Shown here: positions 30,940 to 42,376 of the stretch, in pieces
How positions within the stretch are numbered: position 1 is the first letter of the stretch
Layout of the letters: the number at the start of each line of letters is the position of its first letter
Origin: Proteus vulgaris
GTDB lineage: Bacteria; Pseudomonadota; Gammaproteobacteria; Enterobacterales; Enterobacteriaceae
DNA: 64,000 nucleotides
Assembly (NCBI GenBank): GCA_901472505.1
Contig: LR590468.1
Coordinates: 620,001 to 684,000 of the forward strand
Reading direction: 5' to 3'
Program-made: the position numbers and the translations under genes
The notes under the pieces: model-generated
The model's database searches: none
Seen by the model: only the letters and a program-made list of their open reading frames with translations
What the model was told of the DNA's origin: nothing

Positions 30940-31768
30940 ACTTTAACCCTTATCGTCAGGAAATAGTACAATTTACATGCTAATTTATATAACAGTTAAA
31001 CTAAATTAGTAATATAACAATAGTATATTTCGGACAATAATCACATTATTTACTTTTTCATTATGAATTAACGTGATCACAATCACTTCTTTAATTCGTC
31101 AATAAATTATTTTTTATAGTTTGTAATTTTTATTGATATCATTAAGTGTCAATACTTGTATTTAAATTACATATTCATAATCTTAAAATGAAAATTCAAT
31201 AAACTTACTTTTTATCATGATTAATCACTTAACAATAAAGACATGATATTTTTACTTTTATAAACCTTTTTTTATTCATTAAAATGAAATAATAATTCAT
31301 GAAATTTTTATTTCATAATACAACATCAATAAACTTATAAATAACAAATGAAAAGGGATTAACTTTTCATTTTCTATTTACTAGAACCTCCTCTCATTAT
31401 TTTTCTTTTCTTTATAAAAAATAAAAAACTGTGAATAAATATAGAAAAATTGATGTTAGTTTAGACAGGAGAAAAAATAACACTCTAGATTATAACCATG
31501 AAAATCAATACGGTAGGTAAAATTCAATTAAATCATTTGTTTGATTAATACTACTCCCAGCATTAATCATTTTAGTTATGTCGATATTTTATATTAAAAC
31601 CAATGGAAATTTATCTTTATTTCATCGATTTTTAATTTCTTTTCATATTGAGAGTGACCGGTATTTATTATTTTCAAATTAACGATAATATAAAAACATT
31701 AATTATTATCTTGCTATATTTAAGCCATATTATTTATATTTGAATTAATACCTTTATATTGAGGTAAA
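30940..31768. other. tna-hpm divergent intergenic region
   Basis: About 830 bases of very AT-rich DNA with no convincing gene. It should hold the tna promoter on the left (CRP-like site 31072-31087) and the hpmB promoter on the right. Just before hpmB the DNA reads TTGAGGTAAAATG, supplying the ribosome site. I could not identify an operator for hpmBA. Confidence 0.65.
31022..31087 (-). promoter_or_regulatory. Candidate CRP-dependent tna promoter
   Basis: CGTGA-TCACAA-TCACT (31072-31087) resembles a CRP site, and on the minus strand TATACT (31022-31027) could be the -10 box, with no good -35. The site would centre about 64 bases before the start, close to the usual position for CRP activation. 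This gives a leader of about 75 bases before tnaC. The motifs are visible; the function is inferred from known catabolite control of tna operons. Confidence 0.5.
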
Positions 31769-33454
31769 ATGAGAAAAAAAGTTATTTTATTAACACTATT
31801 AAGTGGGTTTTCAGCCAGTGGATTAACAGCAAATGATGCCAATTATTTAGGCTCAATGGGAGAATCGCGACGCGCGTTACAAGATAGCCAACGTGAAATA
31901 AATCAACTGATAGAACAAAATCGCTATCAACAACTCCAAGAAAACACATTAGATGCCTCACCCCCGCCTACACTTATTACTGAATCAGAGCATTGCTTAC
32001 CTATAAATGGTGTTTATGTTCAAGGCATTACTTTGCTTAATGATAAAGATCTTGATGCACTATCACCATTACCAGAGCAATGTATTAAAAGTGCTGACAT
32101 TAACCGTTTAGTCAAAGAGTTAACCCAACGCTACCTTCAACATGGTTATATCACTGCCAGAATACAATTTTTACGTCCTAATGAAGAGCAACAGCTTGGA
32201 TTGTATGTTATCGAGGGTTTCATTGAAAAAATACAAGGTGGTGACCGAGGCGTTAACACGACGTTACTGTTCCCTCAAGTTGAAGGCGAGCCTCTAAAGC
32301 TATCAAAACTTGATCAAGGTCTGGATCAAGCAAACCGTTTGCAATCCAATAAAGTTAAACTGGATATATTACCAGGTACACAATTGGGTGGATCTATTAT
32401 TCAGCTCACCAATCAACGCCAAGCACCGTGGCATTTGAATGTTTCGAGTGATAATTATGGACAGAAAAACTCAGGGCGCTGGTTAGTTCGTACTAATGCA
32501 AGCTTAGACAGTCCATTGGGATTATCCGATTTTGTCAGCGTCAATGCCAGCATCACCACAGACAACCCAAACACACGCTTTAACCGCGCTTACACTCTAC
32601 TCTATTCTTTACCTTATGGTGCATTGACATTCAGCACTTTTGGTAGCTATTCGGAGTATGAGTTTCATCAGGCATTACAAACACGCACCGTACGCTTATC
32701 CGGTAATACCACACAAGTGGGTTTAAGGGGGGATTACGCTTTTTATCGTAGTCAAAAACAGATAGATACCTTAAACATGCAGGTAACTCATAAACGGATA
32801 CGTAACTATTTCAGTCAAATACGTCTTGATCTAAGTAGCCCTGCACTCACAACTGTAGAGCTCGGTATCAACCATTTACACATTATCCCCAACGGCGTTG
32901 TGAGTGTTAATTTAAGTGCAGAAAAAGCCATTAGTTGGTTTGGTGCAGATGAATCACCACGTGTTGCTAATGGCAATGGTAATGACTATCGCTTTACAAA
33001 AGTTAAGCTTTTTGCCAATTGGCAACACCGTTTTTCATTGTCAGATTCTACATTTTTATTCAACAGCGCTTTCTTTGGTCAATATAGCCCTGACACCTTA
33101 CCCGGTGTTGAATGGCTCAGTTTAACCGATAAAAATGCGATCCGTGGTTTTGATCAAAGCACTCTTTCCGGGGATAACGGAGGTTATTTACGTAATACTC
33201 TTTCTTATCCTTATCGAATAAACACCTTTTCAATCACCCCTCGAATTGGCCTAGATGCAGGTCGTGTTCAACAACATGGCAACTATGAAGGATGGCGTAG
33301 TGGCTATGGGCTAAGTTCGGGCTTAAATCTTCAATATCAAAAAGCACAATTTGATATCGATGTCGCTAAGGGGCATTTGCTTTACAACCAAACGAATTCC
33401 AATAAAACCAAAGACCCTACTCAAGTGTTAGTTAGATTTTCATATTTATTTTGA
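31769..33454 (+). CDS. hpmB: Two-partner secretion transporter HpmB
   Basis: Outer-membrane TpsB protein that secretes and activates the haemolysin HpmA. The 561 residues equal the published HpmB length. A signal peptide ends near SGLTA; a coiled N-terminal helix, POTRA-type segments (about 75-160, including NGVYVQGITLLNDKDL and GYITARIQFL) and a 16-strand barrel follow, ending in VRFSYLF with a C-terminal aromatic residue. It precedes hpmA by 33 bases. Homologous to ShlB of Serratia. Confidence 0.94.
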   Translation: MRKKVILLTLLSGFSASGLTANDANYLGSMGESRRALQDSQREINQLIEQNRYQQLQENTLDASPPPTLITESEHCLPINGVYVQGITLLNDKDLDALSPLPEQCIKSADINRLVKELTQRYLQHGYITARIQFLRPNEEQQLGLYVIEGFIEKIQGGDRGVNTTLLFPQVEGEPLKLSKLDQGLDQANRLQSNKVKLDILPGTQLGGSIIQLTNQRQAPWHLNVSSDNYGQKNSGRWLVRTNASLDSPLGLSDFVSVNASITTDNPNTRFNRAYTLLYSLPYGALTFSTFGSYSEYEFHQALQTRTVRLSGNTTQVGLRGDYAFYRSQKQIDTLNMQVTHKRIRNYFSQIRLDLSSPALTTVELGINHLHIIPNGVVSVNLSAEKAISWFGADESPRVANGNGNDYRFTKVKLFANWQHRFSLSDSTFLFNSAFFGQYSPDTLPGVEWLSLTDKNAIRGFDQSTLSGDNGGYLRNTLSYPYRINTFSITPRIGLDAGRVQQHGNYEGWRSGYGLSSGLNLQYQKAQFDIDVAKGHLLYNQTNSNKTKDPTQVLVRFSYLF

Positions 33455-33487
33455 TCCACACTCATAGCAATAAACGGAGAAAACTCT

Positions 33488-36400
33488 ATGAACTCAAAAA
33501 ACTTCAAGCTCTCTCCTTCGGGTAGGCTTGCTGCATCTTTAGCGATTATTTTCGTCTCACTAAATGCATATGCTGGCGGTATTGTTCCTGATTCGGGCAA
33601 TCAAGGACCGAATGTTTCATCTGTCAATGGTGGCACTCAAGTCATTAATATCGTTACACCAAATAGTGAAGGTATTTCTCACAACCAATATCAAGATTTT
33701 AATGTAGGCAAACCTGGCGCTGTTTTTAATAACGCCTTAGAAGCTGGACAATCACAGCTAGCAGGGCAATTAAATGCCAATAGTAATTTAAATGGGCAAG
33801 CCGCCTCTTTAATTTTAAATGAAGTTGTTAGTCGTAACCCATCATTTTTACTAGGTCAACAAGAAGTCTTTGGTATTGCTGCGGAATATGTCCTTTCTAA
33901 CCCAAATGGCATCACCTGCGATGGTTGTGGATTTATTAATACCAGTCGCTCTTCTTTAGTCGTAGGTAATCCACTGTTTGAAAACGGTCAGTTGAAAGGA
34001 TATAGCACGCTTAATAACACGAATTTACTTTCTATTGGTAAAAACGGTTTATATGCACCAGGTCTTTTAGATCTAATTGCACCACGTATTGATAGCAAAG
34101 GAAAAATAACTGCTGCTGAAATTTCAGCGTTAACAGGACAAAACACCTTCTCTCAACGTTTTGATATTCTTTCATCACAAAAACCAACTTCTGCATTAGA
34201 TAGCTATTTCTTCGGAAGTATGCAATCTGGCCGTATTCGTATTATTAATACCGCAGAAGGAAGTGGTGTTAAATTAACGGGTAAATTTGTTGCTGATAAT
34301 GAACTAAGCGTAAAAGCTGATAATATTCAAACAGATAGCCAAGTTCGTTTCGATAATTTCGATAAAGATGGCAGTGAAAACTACCAAAATTACCGTGGTG
34401 GTATCGCAGTTAATAATAGTGGTTCAAGCCAAACTCTAACAAAAACAGAGTTAAAAGGTAAAAACATCACATTAGTGGCTGATAATAAAAATCAAATCAA
34501 AGCCTCTGATTTAATGGGTGATGATATTTTATTACAAGGCGCTCATTTAACTGTTGATGGAAAACAGCTACAACAAAAAGAGACTGATACCGACAATCGC
34601 TGGTTCTATTCTTGGCAGTATGATGTCACTAAAGAAAAAGAACTCGTACAACAAGTTGGTAGCCATATTGATGCCAAAAATAGTGCAACATTAACGGCAA
34701 CTCAAGGTGATGTAACACTTGAAGGGGCCAAAGTTAATGCGGGTAACACACTGGCAATTAATGCTAATCAAGATATTAATATCAACGGATTAGTTGAGAA
34801 AGAAAATCGCAGTGAAAATGGCTACAAGCGTAACCATACTTCTCGCTTAGAAACCGGTAGCTGGAGCAATAGCCATCAAACAGAAACCTTAAAAGGCAGT
34901 GAGTTGACTGCAGGTAAAACACTAGGTTTAAATGCTGAAGGCTCTGTTACTGCCCAAGGTGCAAAATTACATTCTAATGAGAATGTTATTGTTAATGCTA
35001 AAGAGAACATCAATCTTAATGTTCAAAATACCAATAATGATAAAACCGTAACTGACAATCATGTCGTTTGGGGTGGTATCGGCGGTGGTAATAATAAGAA
35101 CAATAACAATAAACAAGAAGTCAGCCATTCAACACAATTAACTGCAGATGGGCAACTGTTACTAGCCGCAGAGAATAGTGTCAAAATCACCGGAAGCCAA
35201 GTCAAAGGCAACCAAGGGGCATTTGTTAAAACGACCCAAGGTGATGTTGTTATTGATAATGCAATTAGCGAAACCATCACAAAAACTGATGAACGTACAG
35301 GTACAGCTTTTAACATTACTAAGAATTCTCACAAAAACGAGACTAATCAACAACTTTCAACCGGCAGTGAATTAGTGTCTGATGCACAGTTAACCGTTGT
35401 CAGTGGGAAAGATGTCAATGTCATCGGTAGCTTAATTAAAAGTGCTGAAGAATTAGGTATTGAATCTTTAGGTGATATCAACGTTAAATCAGCACAGCAA
35501 ACCACAAAAATCAATGATGAAAAAACATCCTTAGAAATCACTGGTCATGCGAAAGAAGTTGAAGATAAGCAATATAGTGCTGGTTTTCATATCACTCATA
35601 CATCCAATAAGAACAATAGTACAGAGACTGAACAAGTCGGCTCTACTCTTAGTGGTGGCAGTGTTAAAATTCAAGCAGATAAAGATGTCACTTTTGCTGG
35701 TTCTGATTTAAAAACAACGGCAGGTAATGCCACGGTGTCTGGTGATAATGTTGCTTTTGTTTCAACAGAAAACAAAAAAGAGACTGACAGTACAGATAGA
35801 ACCATTTCGGGTGGCTTTAGCTATACCGGTGGTGTCGATAAAATCGGTAGTAAAGCTGATTTCCAATATGACAAACAGCATACAACAACCGAAATCACCA
35901 AAAATAAAGGTAGCGAAACTCAAGTTGCAGGTGATTTAACAATTACAGCAAACAAAGATGTAACGCACCAAGGCGCATCACACAAAGTTGATGGTGCTTA
36001 TAAAGAATCGGGTGAAAATATCAATCACCTTGCCGTCAATGACAGTGCAATCTCTAAAACAGATACCTTAAATGTGGGTGTTGATGTAGGTGTTAATCTT
36101 GATTATAGCGGTGTCACTAAACCAATTAAGAAAGCCGTTGAAGATGGTGTTGATGTTACTAATCCAGACAGCAACAAAGGTATTGAGAAAAAAGTCAATT
36201 TTAAAGATGCCATTAGTAATCTTGCTAACTTAAGTAGCTTAGAAGCACCTAATGTAGGCGTTAACGTTGGTGTAAAAGGTGGAGGAAGCCAGAAGTCACA
36301 AAGCGATAGCCAAGCAGTTTCAACCTCTATTACTGCCGGAAAAATCAACACTGACAGCAATAACACCTTACATGACCAAGGAACTCATTATCAATCAACG

Positions 36401-38222
36401 CAAGGTGATGTTGCGCTAACAGCAAATACACATACCAGTAAAGCTACGCAAAACAAACACCAAGTATCTTTCCATGAAACAACTGGTGGTGGTCAAGTTG
36501 GTGTCAGCACCAAAACAGGCAATGACATTACTGTAGCCATTAAAGGTGAAGGTAAAACCACTGACACTAGCTTAACCATAGCAAAAGCCGAAGGTAGCCA
36601 AATTAACTCAGCGGGTCATATCAATATTAATGTGCGTGAAGATGCACATTATGAAGGTGCTAAGTTTGACGCTCAAAATGGTAAAACTGTCATTAACGCT
36701 GGGGGAGATTTAACGCTTGCACAAGCAACAGATACTCATACTGAAAGCCAGAATAGCGTAAATGGTAGTGCAAACCTAAAAGTAGGTACAACACCAGACA
36801 GTAAAGATTATGGTGGTGGCTTTAAAGCAGGTGGTGCAAATCATCAAAAAGATCAAACAACAGCACAAGCGGGATCTGTGAATGGTTCCCAAGGTATCGA
36901 GCTAAACTCAGGTCATAATCTGACGTTACAAGGTACTCATATTACCAGTGAAAACGATGTTGCTTTAACCGCAACTAACAAGGTTGATTTCCAAGCAACT
37001 GAATCTCAACGCACTGAAACAGGTAAAAATTTATCAGGTGGATTACAAGCGGGCTTTGGCCAGAAAGCAGGCGAAGAATCGTCTTCTATCAGTGGATTAG
37101 GTGGTGCTGAATTTGCTATCGGTAAACAAGATGAGAAAACAGTATCTCGTGAAGGTGGTACAATTACCAACCAAGGCAATTTAATAGTTAATGGTAGCTC
37201 TATTAATCTTCAAGGCACTAAAGTTAATAGTAAAGAGACACAATTAACCTCCCAATCTGGTGATACTACGCTGACATCAGCACAATCTACAGATTACAAA
37301 AATAATTGGAGTGTCGATATCGCCTTAAATGGCGAACAAACCAATACCACACCAAAAGAAGTGACTGAAGAAAATCCAACCTCTTCTATCCATAATATTG
37401 GTGGTAAAGTACTGGTAAATGTTGAAGATCAACAAAAATCCACACATCAAAACACGGTTATAGAAACAGGAACATTAACCGTAAACAGTGATAAAAAACC
37501 TCACTCTTTCGGGTGCTAATGTTTCTGCAGATAACGTAACAGGCCATGTTGGTGGTGACTTTACAGTGACTAGCCAAAAAGACAGCGATCGCCATGTCAG
37601 TGTTGATGTCAATGTAGGTTATAACCACAACAATGATCCTGAATCTAGCCAAGTTGATAAAACAGCAAAAGCGGGTGGATCATTATTAGAAAATACGATC
37701 AAAGAGACTATTGATTCAGGAATTAAATCTGCAACAGATGTTATTTCTGATAAATATAATTCACTCTCTTCAAGTATCGCAGATAAAACCGGTATCAGTG
37801 GCGAAACAAAAGCTAAAATTGACAACGGTGTTAACTATGTCGGTAATGGTATTAAAAATATTGTCACTGGCGCAGAAGGTCATACCGCCAATGCCGATAT
37901 CAAGGTCTCTCATATTGACAATGATGCAGTTACCGAAACTACAACCTTAACAAGCAAAAATGACATTTCATTAAATGTCAGTGGCACAACTAAACTTACA
38001 GGTGCTGAAGTAAAAAGCGAACAAGGCCAGATTGATTTAGGCAGTAGCAACGTTCAATTAAATAATATTGAAGGTCATCATTACGAAGCGGGTGCAGATC
38101 TTGATCTGAAATCATCAGCTGTTGATTTAGTGAAACAACTTTCAAGCGGTGATTTATCATTAAAATCACCGATTAAAGTCAATGAAACTGTAAACACAAA
38201 ATCCTCTATTTCTGAAAAATAA
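33488..38222 (+). CDS. hpmA: Secreted haemolysin HpmA (one-base insertion)
   Basis: TpsA exoprotein that lyses host cells. A 29-residue signal peptide ends at AYA; the TPS secretion domain contains NPNGI and the cysteine pair C144 and C147 (GITCDGCGFINTS). The rest is a long beta-helix of filamentous haemagglutinin type. The uninterrupted frame stops at 37519 after 1343 residues. The A run at 37493-37498 has six bases and needs five; with five, the frame continues as SDKNLTLSGANVS to 38222, giving exactly 1577 residues, the published HpmA length. GGAG lies eight bases before the ATG. Confidence 0.93.
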
Positions 38223-38264
38223 TAGATACTTTATGAAAGAGTAATGCCTATTCTTTTGTAAGCC

Positions 38265-38294
38265 ACCCCGCTTATTATAATAAGCGGGGTTTTT
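38265..38294 (+). terminator. Terminator after hpmA
   Basis: A 13-bp perfect dyad, ACCCCGCTTATTA with TAATAAGCGGGGT, followed by TTTT. It lies about 40 bases past the hpmA stop. Its core arms CCCGCTTA and TAAGCGGG recur in the terminator at 38922-38947. Confidence 0.9.
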
Positions 38295-38432
38295 ATCTCT
38301 CTATTTTAGTCTCTTCTTTTCCCATAAATTCACAATTTTTACATATTCTAAAAACACTCAAATAAACATAATTATTTGAATTAAAAGTAAAATAGCCATT
38401 AAAACTGTAAAAAATAAATTAATGCATAACCC

Positions 38433-38463
38433 TTGACCTTCCCCTAATGGTAAAGTTTAAGCT
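38433..38463 (+). promoter_or_regulatory. CueR-type copper promoter of the remnant locus
   Basis: TTGACC (-35), a 19-base spacer and TAAGCT (-10), with the operator ACCTT-N11-AAAGT across the spacer. The long spacer and the ACCTTCCCC half-site match copper promoters controlled by CueR, which twists the DNA to activate transcription when Cu(I) is bound; the right half-site deviates by one base (AAAGT for AAGGT). It drives the 55-codon remnant that follows. Confidence 0.8.
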
Positions 38464-38496
38464 TAATTTCATACCCTATTTAAGAGGAGAATTCTA

Positions 38497-38664
38497 ATGG
38501 ATACGAAGACAACGTTGTCCTCTGCCAACCGACTGAGTTTACCTGTAGAAGGAATGACATGTGCTTCATGTGGTACAATTAATAAAACAGGAGCTTTTAG
38601 CTTTAACGTCACTAAAGTCGGTTCAAATACCGTTTTGGCACAAATTATTCGCTTAGTGGGATAA
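38497..38664 (+). pseudogene. copA: copA remnant: short frame with HMA metal motif fused to part of the A-domain
   Basis: A 55-codon frame preceded by AGGAG. Its first part, [11 protein letters not shown], is the start of a copper-binding HMA domain of P1B ATPases. It then jumps directly to [19 protein letters not shown], followed by [10 protein letters not shown], a stretch that in CopA lies in the actuator domain several hundred residues later. The natural reading is an in-frame internal deletion of copA with the rest of the gene lost. No membrane helices or ATPase domain remain, so it cannot pump copper. The CueR-type promoter and the ribosome site are intact, so a CxxC-containing peptide may still be made. 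Confidence 0.8.
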
Positions 38665-38899
38665 CAGAGAACGCGCCAGTGCAGATGTGAAATCTATTGC
38701 GCTCTCCCATATTGAAGCGCTCAATTGTAAGATTGCAGAATTACAACAAATGACAAAAACATTAGAACATTTAGTCAAAGATTGCCAAGGTGATAACAAT
38801 CCTGATTGCCCCATTATTGCAGGATTAATCGAGCCCGGATCAGGATCTGAAAGTCAAAAAACAAAAACTCATCTCTCACATTTGCACTCTTCAATTTAG
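38657..38899 (+). pseudogene. cueR: cueR remnant: C-terminal third of a copper-responsive MerR-family regulator
   Basis: The frame opens at W and continues [11 protein letters not shown], then a dimerisation helix (LNCKIAELQQMTKTLEHLVKDC by its ends) and the metal loop CQGDNNPDCPI with both copper-ligand cysteines. This is the C-terminal part of CueR or HmrR. The helix-turn-helix and first half are missing; upstream lies the copA remnant in another frame. Neither a start codon with a ribosome site nor a DNA-binding domain is present, so it should not act as a regulator. Confidence 0.82.
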
Positions 38900-38921
38900 T
38901 TTTTTCCTATCAACAATAAAA

Positions 38922-38949
38922 AATCCCGCTTAATAATAAGCGGGATTTT
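38922..38949. terminator. Bidirectional terminator between the copper scar and secA
   Basis: AATCCCGCTTA pairs with TAAGCGGGATT (11 bp, loop ATAA), with A and T tracts on both sides. It ends the copper remnant and secA transcripts. Confidence 0.9.
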
Positions 38950-38994
38950 CTTATTCAACGAAAAGCTAAATAACCATTATTATCAACAGATAAA

Positions 38995-41703
38995 TTAACC
39001 TAATTGACCATGACAATGCTTAAATTTCTTACCCGATCCACAAGGGCATGGCTCATTACGTCCTACTTTTTTACCCGCCGCAACTTGACCATCTACCGCT
39101 GACATTTGAGACTCTTTTGTCACTTCATGGCTTAATTGCTGTTGTTTTGCTAGACGCTCGGCTTCTTCACGGCGACGACGTTCTAACTCTTCAACTTCTT
39201 CTGGTAAACGAACCTGGACTTTGCTTAGTGTGCTTATCACTTCATATTTCAGTGATTCCAACATGTTAGCAAACATAGCGAACGATTCACGTTTGTACTC
39301 TTGTTTCGGATCTTTTTGTGCATAACCACGTAAGTGGATACCTTGACGTAAATAATCCATCGCTGCCAAGTGCTCTTTCCACAGTGAATCCAGTGTTTGT
39401 AACATCACGCCTTTTTCAAAGTTACGCATCATTTCAGCACTAACGATTTCTTCTTTTGCTTTGTAAACTTCGATCGATTTTTCTAGGATACGTTCACGTA
39501 ATGTTTCTTCATGTAACTCAGGCTCTTTATCTAACCACTCTTTAATTGGTAAATTCAAATCAAAGTCTTTTTGTAGACATGCAGTTAACCCTTCAATATC
39601 CCACATTTCTTCCAGTGATTGAGGTGGAATATAGTTATCGATCATCGTAGTGAAGACATCTTGACGAATACTGTCGATAGTTTCACTGACGTCTGCTACA
39701 TCAAGTAATTCGTTACGTTGAGTATAAATTGCACGACGCTGATCATTAGCTACATCATCATATTCAAGTAATTGTTTACGAATATCAAAGTTGCGGTTTT
39801 CTACTTTACGTTGTGCATTGGCAATCGCTTTAGTTACCCAAGGGTGCTCAATCGCTTCGGTTTCATTCATACCTAATTTACGCATCATGCCAGATACTTT
39901 ATCTGAAGCAAAAATACGCATTAAAGAGTCTTCCATAGATAAATAGAAACGAGAAGAACCTTCATCACCTTGACGACCCGCACGACCACGTAACTGGTTA
40001 TCAATACGGCGTGACTCATGACGTTCAGTACCAATGATATGTAAACCACCTGAAGCTAATACTGCGTCATGGCGCTCTTTCCATTTCGCTTTGATTTCTT
40101 CAATTTGTTCTTCTGTTGGCTCATCAAGTTTAGCCACTTCAGTTTGCCAACTCCCCCCCAACACGATATCAGTACCACGACCTGCCATGTTAGTTGCAAT
40201 AGTCACGGCAGAAGGTAAACCTGCGTTAGCAATAATATCAGCTTCCATTGCGTGGAATTTCGCATTCAGCACATTATGGTGAACATTGGCCTTCGTTAAC
40301 GCATTAGAGATTTCTTCTGACTTTTCAATTGAGATAGTACCAACAAGTACAGGTTGGCCATTCTTGGTACGTTCACGAATATCTTCGATAATGGCAGCAA
40401 ATTTACCTTGTTCATTCATATAAACTAAGTCAGGGAGATCTTTACGTACCATTGGGCGGTTAGTTGGGATAACAATAGTTTCTAAGCGATAGATAGAGTT
40501 AAATTCAAACGCTTCAGTATCCGCAGTACCGGTCATCCCTGCTAATTTTTCGTATAAACGGAAATAATTTTGGAATGTGATTGACGCTAATGTTTGATTC
40601 TCATTTTGGATCTTCACACCTTCTTTGGCTTCAACCGCTTGGTGTAAACCATCAGACCAGCGACGACCTTGCATTGTACGACCAGTATGTTCGTCAACAA
40701 TAATAACTTCGCCATCTTTAACAATGTAGTCAACGTCTTTGGTAAACAGCGCATGAGCACGTAATGCAGCAGTCACATGGTGCATTAACATAATATTCGC
40801 CGGTGAGTATAAAGACTCACCTTCTTTCATCATGCCAGCATCTGCTAATAAGCCTTCAATTTTAACTAGGCCACGTTCTGTGATATTCACTTGACGTGTT
40901 TTTTCATCAACAGAGTAATCACCTTCACCTTGGAAAGTATCTGAGTCTTCTTTTTCTTGAGGAACCAAATGAGGGATCACTTTATTCATTTGGATATAAA
41001 GCTCAGAACTGTCTTCTGCTGGGCCTGAAATGATCAGTGGTGTTCGCGCTTCATCGATTAAGATTGAGTCAACCTCATCCACTAATGCATAGTGTAATTT
41101 ACGTTGAACACGCTCTTGTGGGCTAAATGCCATGTTGTCACGTAAGTAATCAAAACCAAATTCGTTGTTCGTACCGTAAGTAATGTCGGCATTATAGGCT
41201 TCGCGTTTTACTGGTGGCGCCATATTCGGCAAGTTGATACCAACGCTTAAACCTAAGAATTCAAACAGAGGACGGTTATTTTCGGCGTCACGTTGTGCCA
41301 AGTAATCATTGACGGTAACAACGTGAACCCCTTTACCTGATAGTGCATTTAAGTATGCAGGTAATGTTGCGGTTAATGTTTTACCTTCACCGGTACGCAT
41401 TTCTGCAATACAACGCTCATTCAGTACCATACCACCGATTAACTGTACATCGAAATGGCGCATACCAAAGACACGTTTACTGGCTTCACGCACAGTTGCA
41501 AACGCTTCGGGTAAAATATCTTCTTCTTTTTCACCCTTTTTTAAGCGCTCACGAAATTCGTTCGTTTTTGCTTTTAACTCATCATCTGTCAGTTTTTCAA
41601 ATTCTGGCTCAAGTTTATTAATTTCATTAACAACTTTGCGCATACGGCGGATAGTACGATCGTTACGGCTACCAAAAATCTTGGTTACAATTTTACCTAA
41701 CAT
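38995..41703 (-). CDS. secA: Preprotein translocase ATPase SecA
   Basis: Motor that pushes preproteins through SecYEG. The 902 residues (901 in E. coli) include Walker A MRTGEGKT, the [15 protein letters not shown]alker B region, the GRAGRQGD motif VI and the C-terminal zinc finger [14 protein letters not shown]. It follows secM by 100 bases, the arrangement that allows SecM stalling to expose the secA ribosome site. Confidence 0.98.
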   Translation of the reverse strand: MLGKIVTKIFGSRNDRTIRRMRKVVNEINKLEPEFEKLTDDELKAKTNEFRERLKKGEKEEDILPEAFATVREASKRVFGMRHFDVQLIGGMVLNERCIAEMRTGEGKTLTATLPAYLNALSGKGVHVVTVNDYLAQRDAENNRPLFEFLGLSVGINLPNMAPPVKREAYNADITYGTNNEFGFDYLRDNMAFSPQERVQRKLHYALVDEVDSILIDEARTPLIISGPAEDSSELYIQMNKVIPHLVPQEKEDSDTFQGEGDYSVDEKTRQVNITERGLVKIEGLLADAGMMKEGESLYSPANIMLMHHVTAALRAHALFTKDVDYIVKDGEVIIVDEHTGRTMQGRRWSDGLHQAVEAKEGVKIQNENQTLASITFQNYFRLYEKLAGMTGTADTEAFEFNSIYRLETIVIPTNRPMVRKDLPDLVYMNEQGKFAAIIEDIRERTKNGQPVLVGTISIEKSEEISNALTKANVHHNVLNAKFHAMEADIIANAGLPSAVTIATNMAGRGTDIVLGGSWQTEVAKLDEPTEEQIEEIKAKWKERHDAVLASGGLHIIGTERHESRRIDNQLRGRAGRQGDEGSSRFYLSMEDSLMRIFASDKVSGMMRKLGMNETEAIEHPWVTKAIANAQRKVENRNFDIRKQLLEYDDVANDQRRAIYTQRNELLDVADVSETIDSIRQDVFTTMIDNYIPPQSLEEMWDIEGLTACLQKDFDLNLPIKEWLDKEPELHEETLRERILEKSIEVYKAKEEIVSAEMMRNFEKGVMLQTLDSLWKEHLAAMDYLRQGIHLRGYAQKDPKQEYKRESFAMFANMLESLKYEVISTLSKVQVRLPEEVEELERRRREEAERLAKQQQLSHEVTKESQMSAVDGQVAAGKKVGRNEPCPCGSGKKFKHCHGQLG

Positions 41704-41803
41704 AAATCTTTATTCTCATTTATGGCGTGAAAACGCCGAAAAAAGCCTCTGTTTTTATGTTTTAACAGAGATAATCATAATCTTATTAGATTATATGACT
41801 CAA

Positions 41804-42331
41804 TTAAGCCGTTAGGTAAGGTCCAGCGCGGATCCCGCGGATTTGTGCAAGCCATAATCCGGTATGATAGGAAGTGGTGCTCTGTGCTAAAGTATAGCCA
41901 GAAAGCGGTAAATGGGTTAATGCTGTTGAGGACGTGTCTGTCAATAAAGCATACAGAGTATCAAGCATGACCTCTGCAACATGAGAAACAGGAGACGGCT
42001 CATCTTTGGCCTTTACCATCAACTCAGGAGAATTAATAGTGAATGCAAAAGAAAGCTGTTTAATGACATTTTTTACTGCGTGCTGTTGCCAGTAATTAAA
42101 GGTGAAGGATGAGGCAGGATTCTGTACACTTTGACGTAAAAATAGGTTATCAAACGCAATAAGTGCCTGACTCTGGCGATTCTGTGAGGAAGGTGTATCT
42201 GTTTGTTGTGGATTTTCGGCATGGGCAGACAACAGCGAAGGTATTCCAATACCTGCTGCTACCATCCCTAAAAGCAGATGCGACCAAAAATATCGCCTGC
42301 CAAACTGTCGCCAAAAACTTATAATGCTCAT
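41804..42331 (-). CDS. secM: Secretion monitor SecM
   Basis: Exported leader protein whose translation stalls unless pulled by the Sec machinery, raising secA translation. The 175 residues include a long signal peptide (RRYFWSHLLLGMVAAGIG). The arrest motif aligns with E. coli: Y155 (F150), W160 (W155), L161 (I156) and then GIRAGP at 166-171, with a four-residue tail YLTA. The two substitutions are conservative. Confidence 0.94.
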   Translation of the reverse strand: MSIISFWRQFGRRYFWSHLLLGMVAAGIGIPSLLSAHAENPQQTDTPSSQNRQSQALIAFDNLFLRQSVQNPASSFTFNYWQQHAVKNVIKQLSFAFTINSPELMVKAKDEPSPVSHVAEVMLDTLYALLTDTSSTALTHLPLSGYTLAQSTTSYHTGLWLAQIRGIRAGPYLTA

Positions 42332-42376
42332 TAACCTTCGTTGCTCATTAATTTTTATTTTGTGGAGTCAAAATCT

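Noticed and set aside
35059..35541. Minus-strand frames inside hpmA
   Set aside because: They are antisense to a repetitive beta-helix coding region, which commonly gives long spurious frames.
33488..38222. Repeated motifs in hpmA considered as a CRISPR-like or tandem repeat array
   Set aside because: The repeats are degenerate protein-level beta-helix repeats, not regular DNA repeats with spacers.
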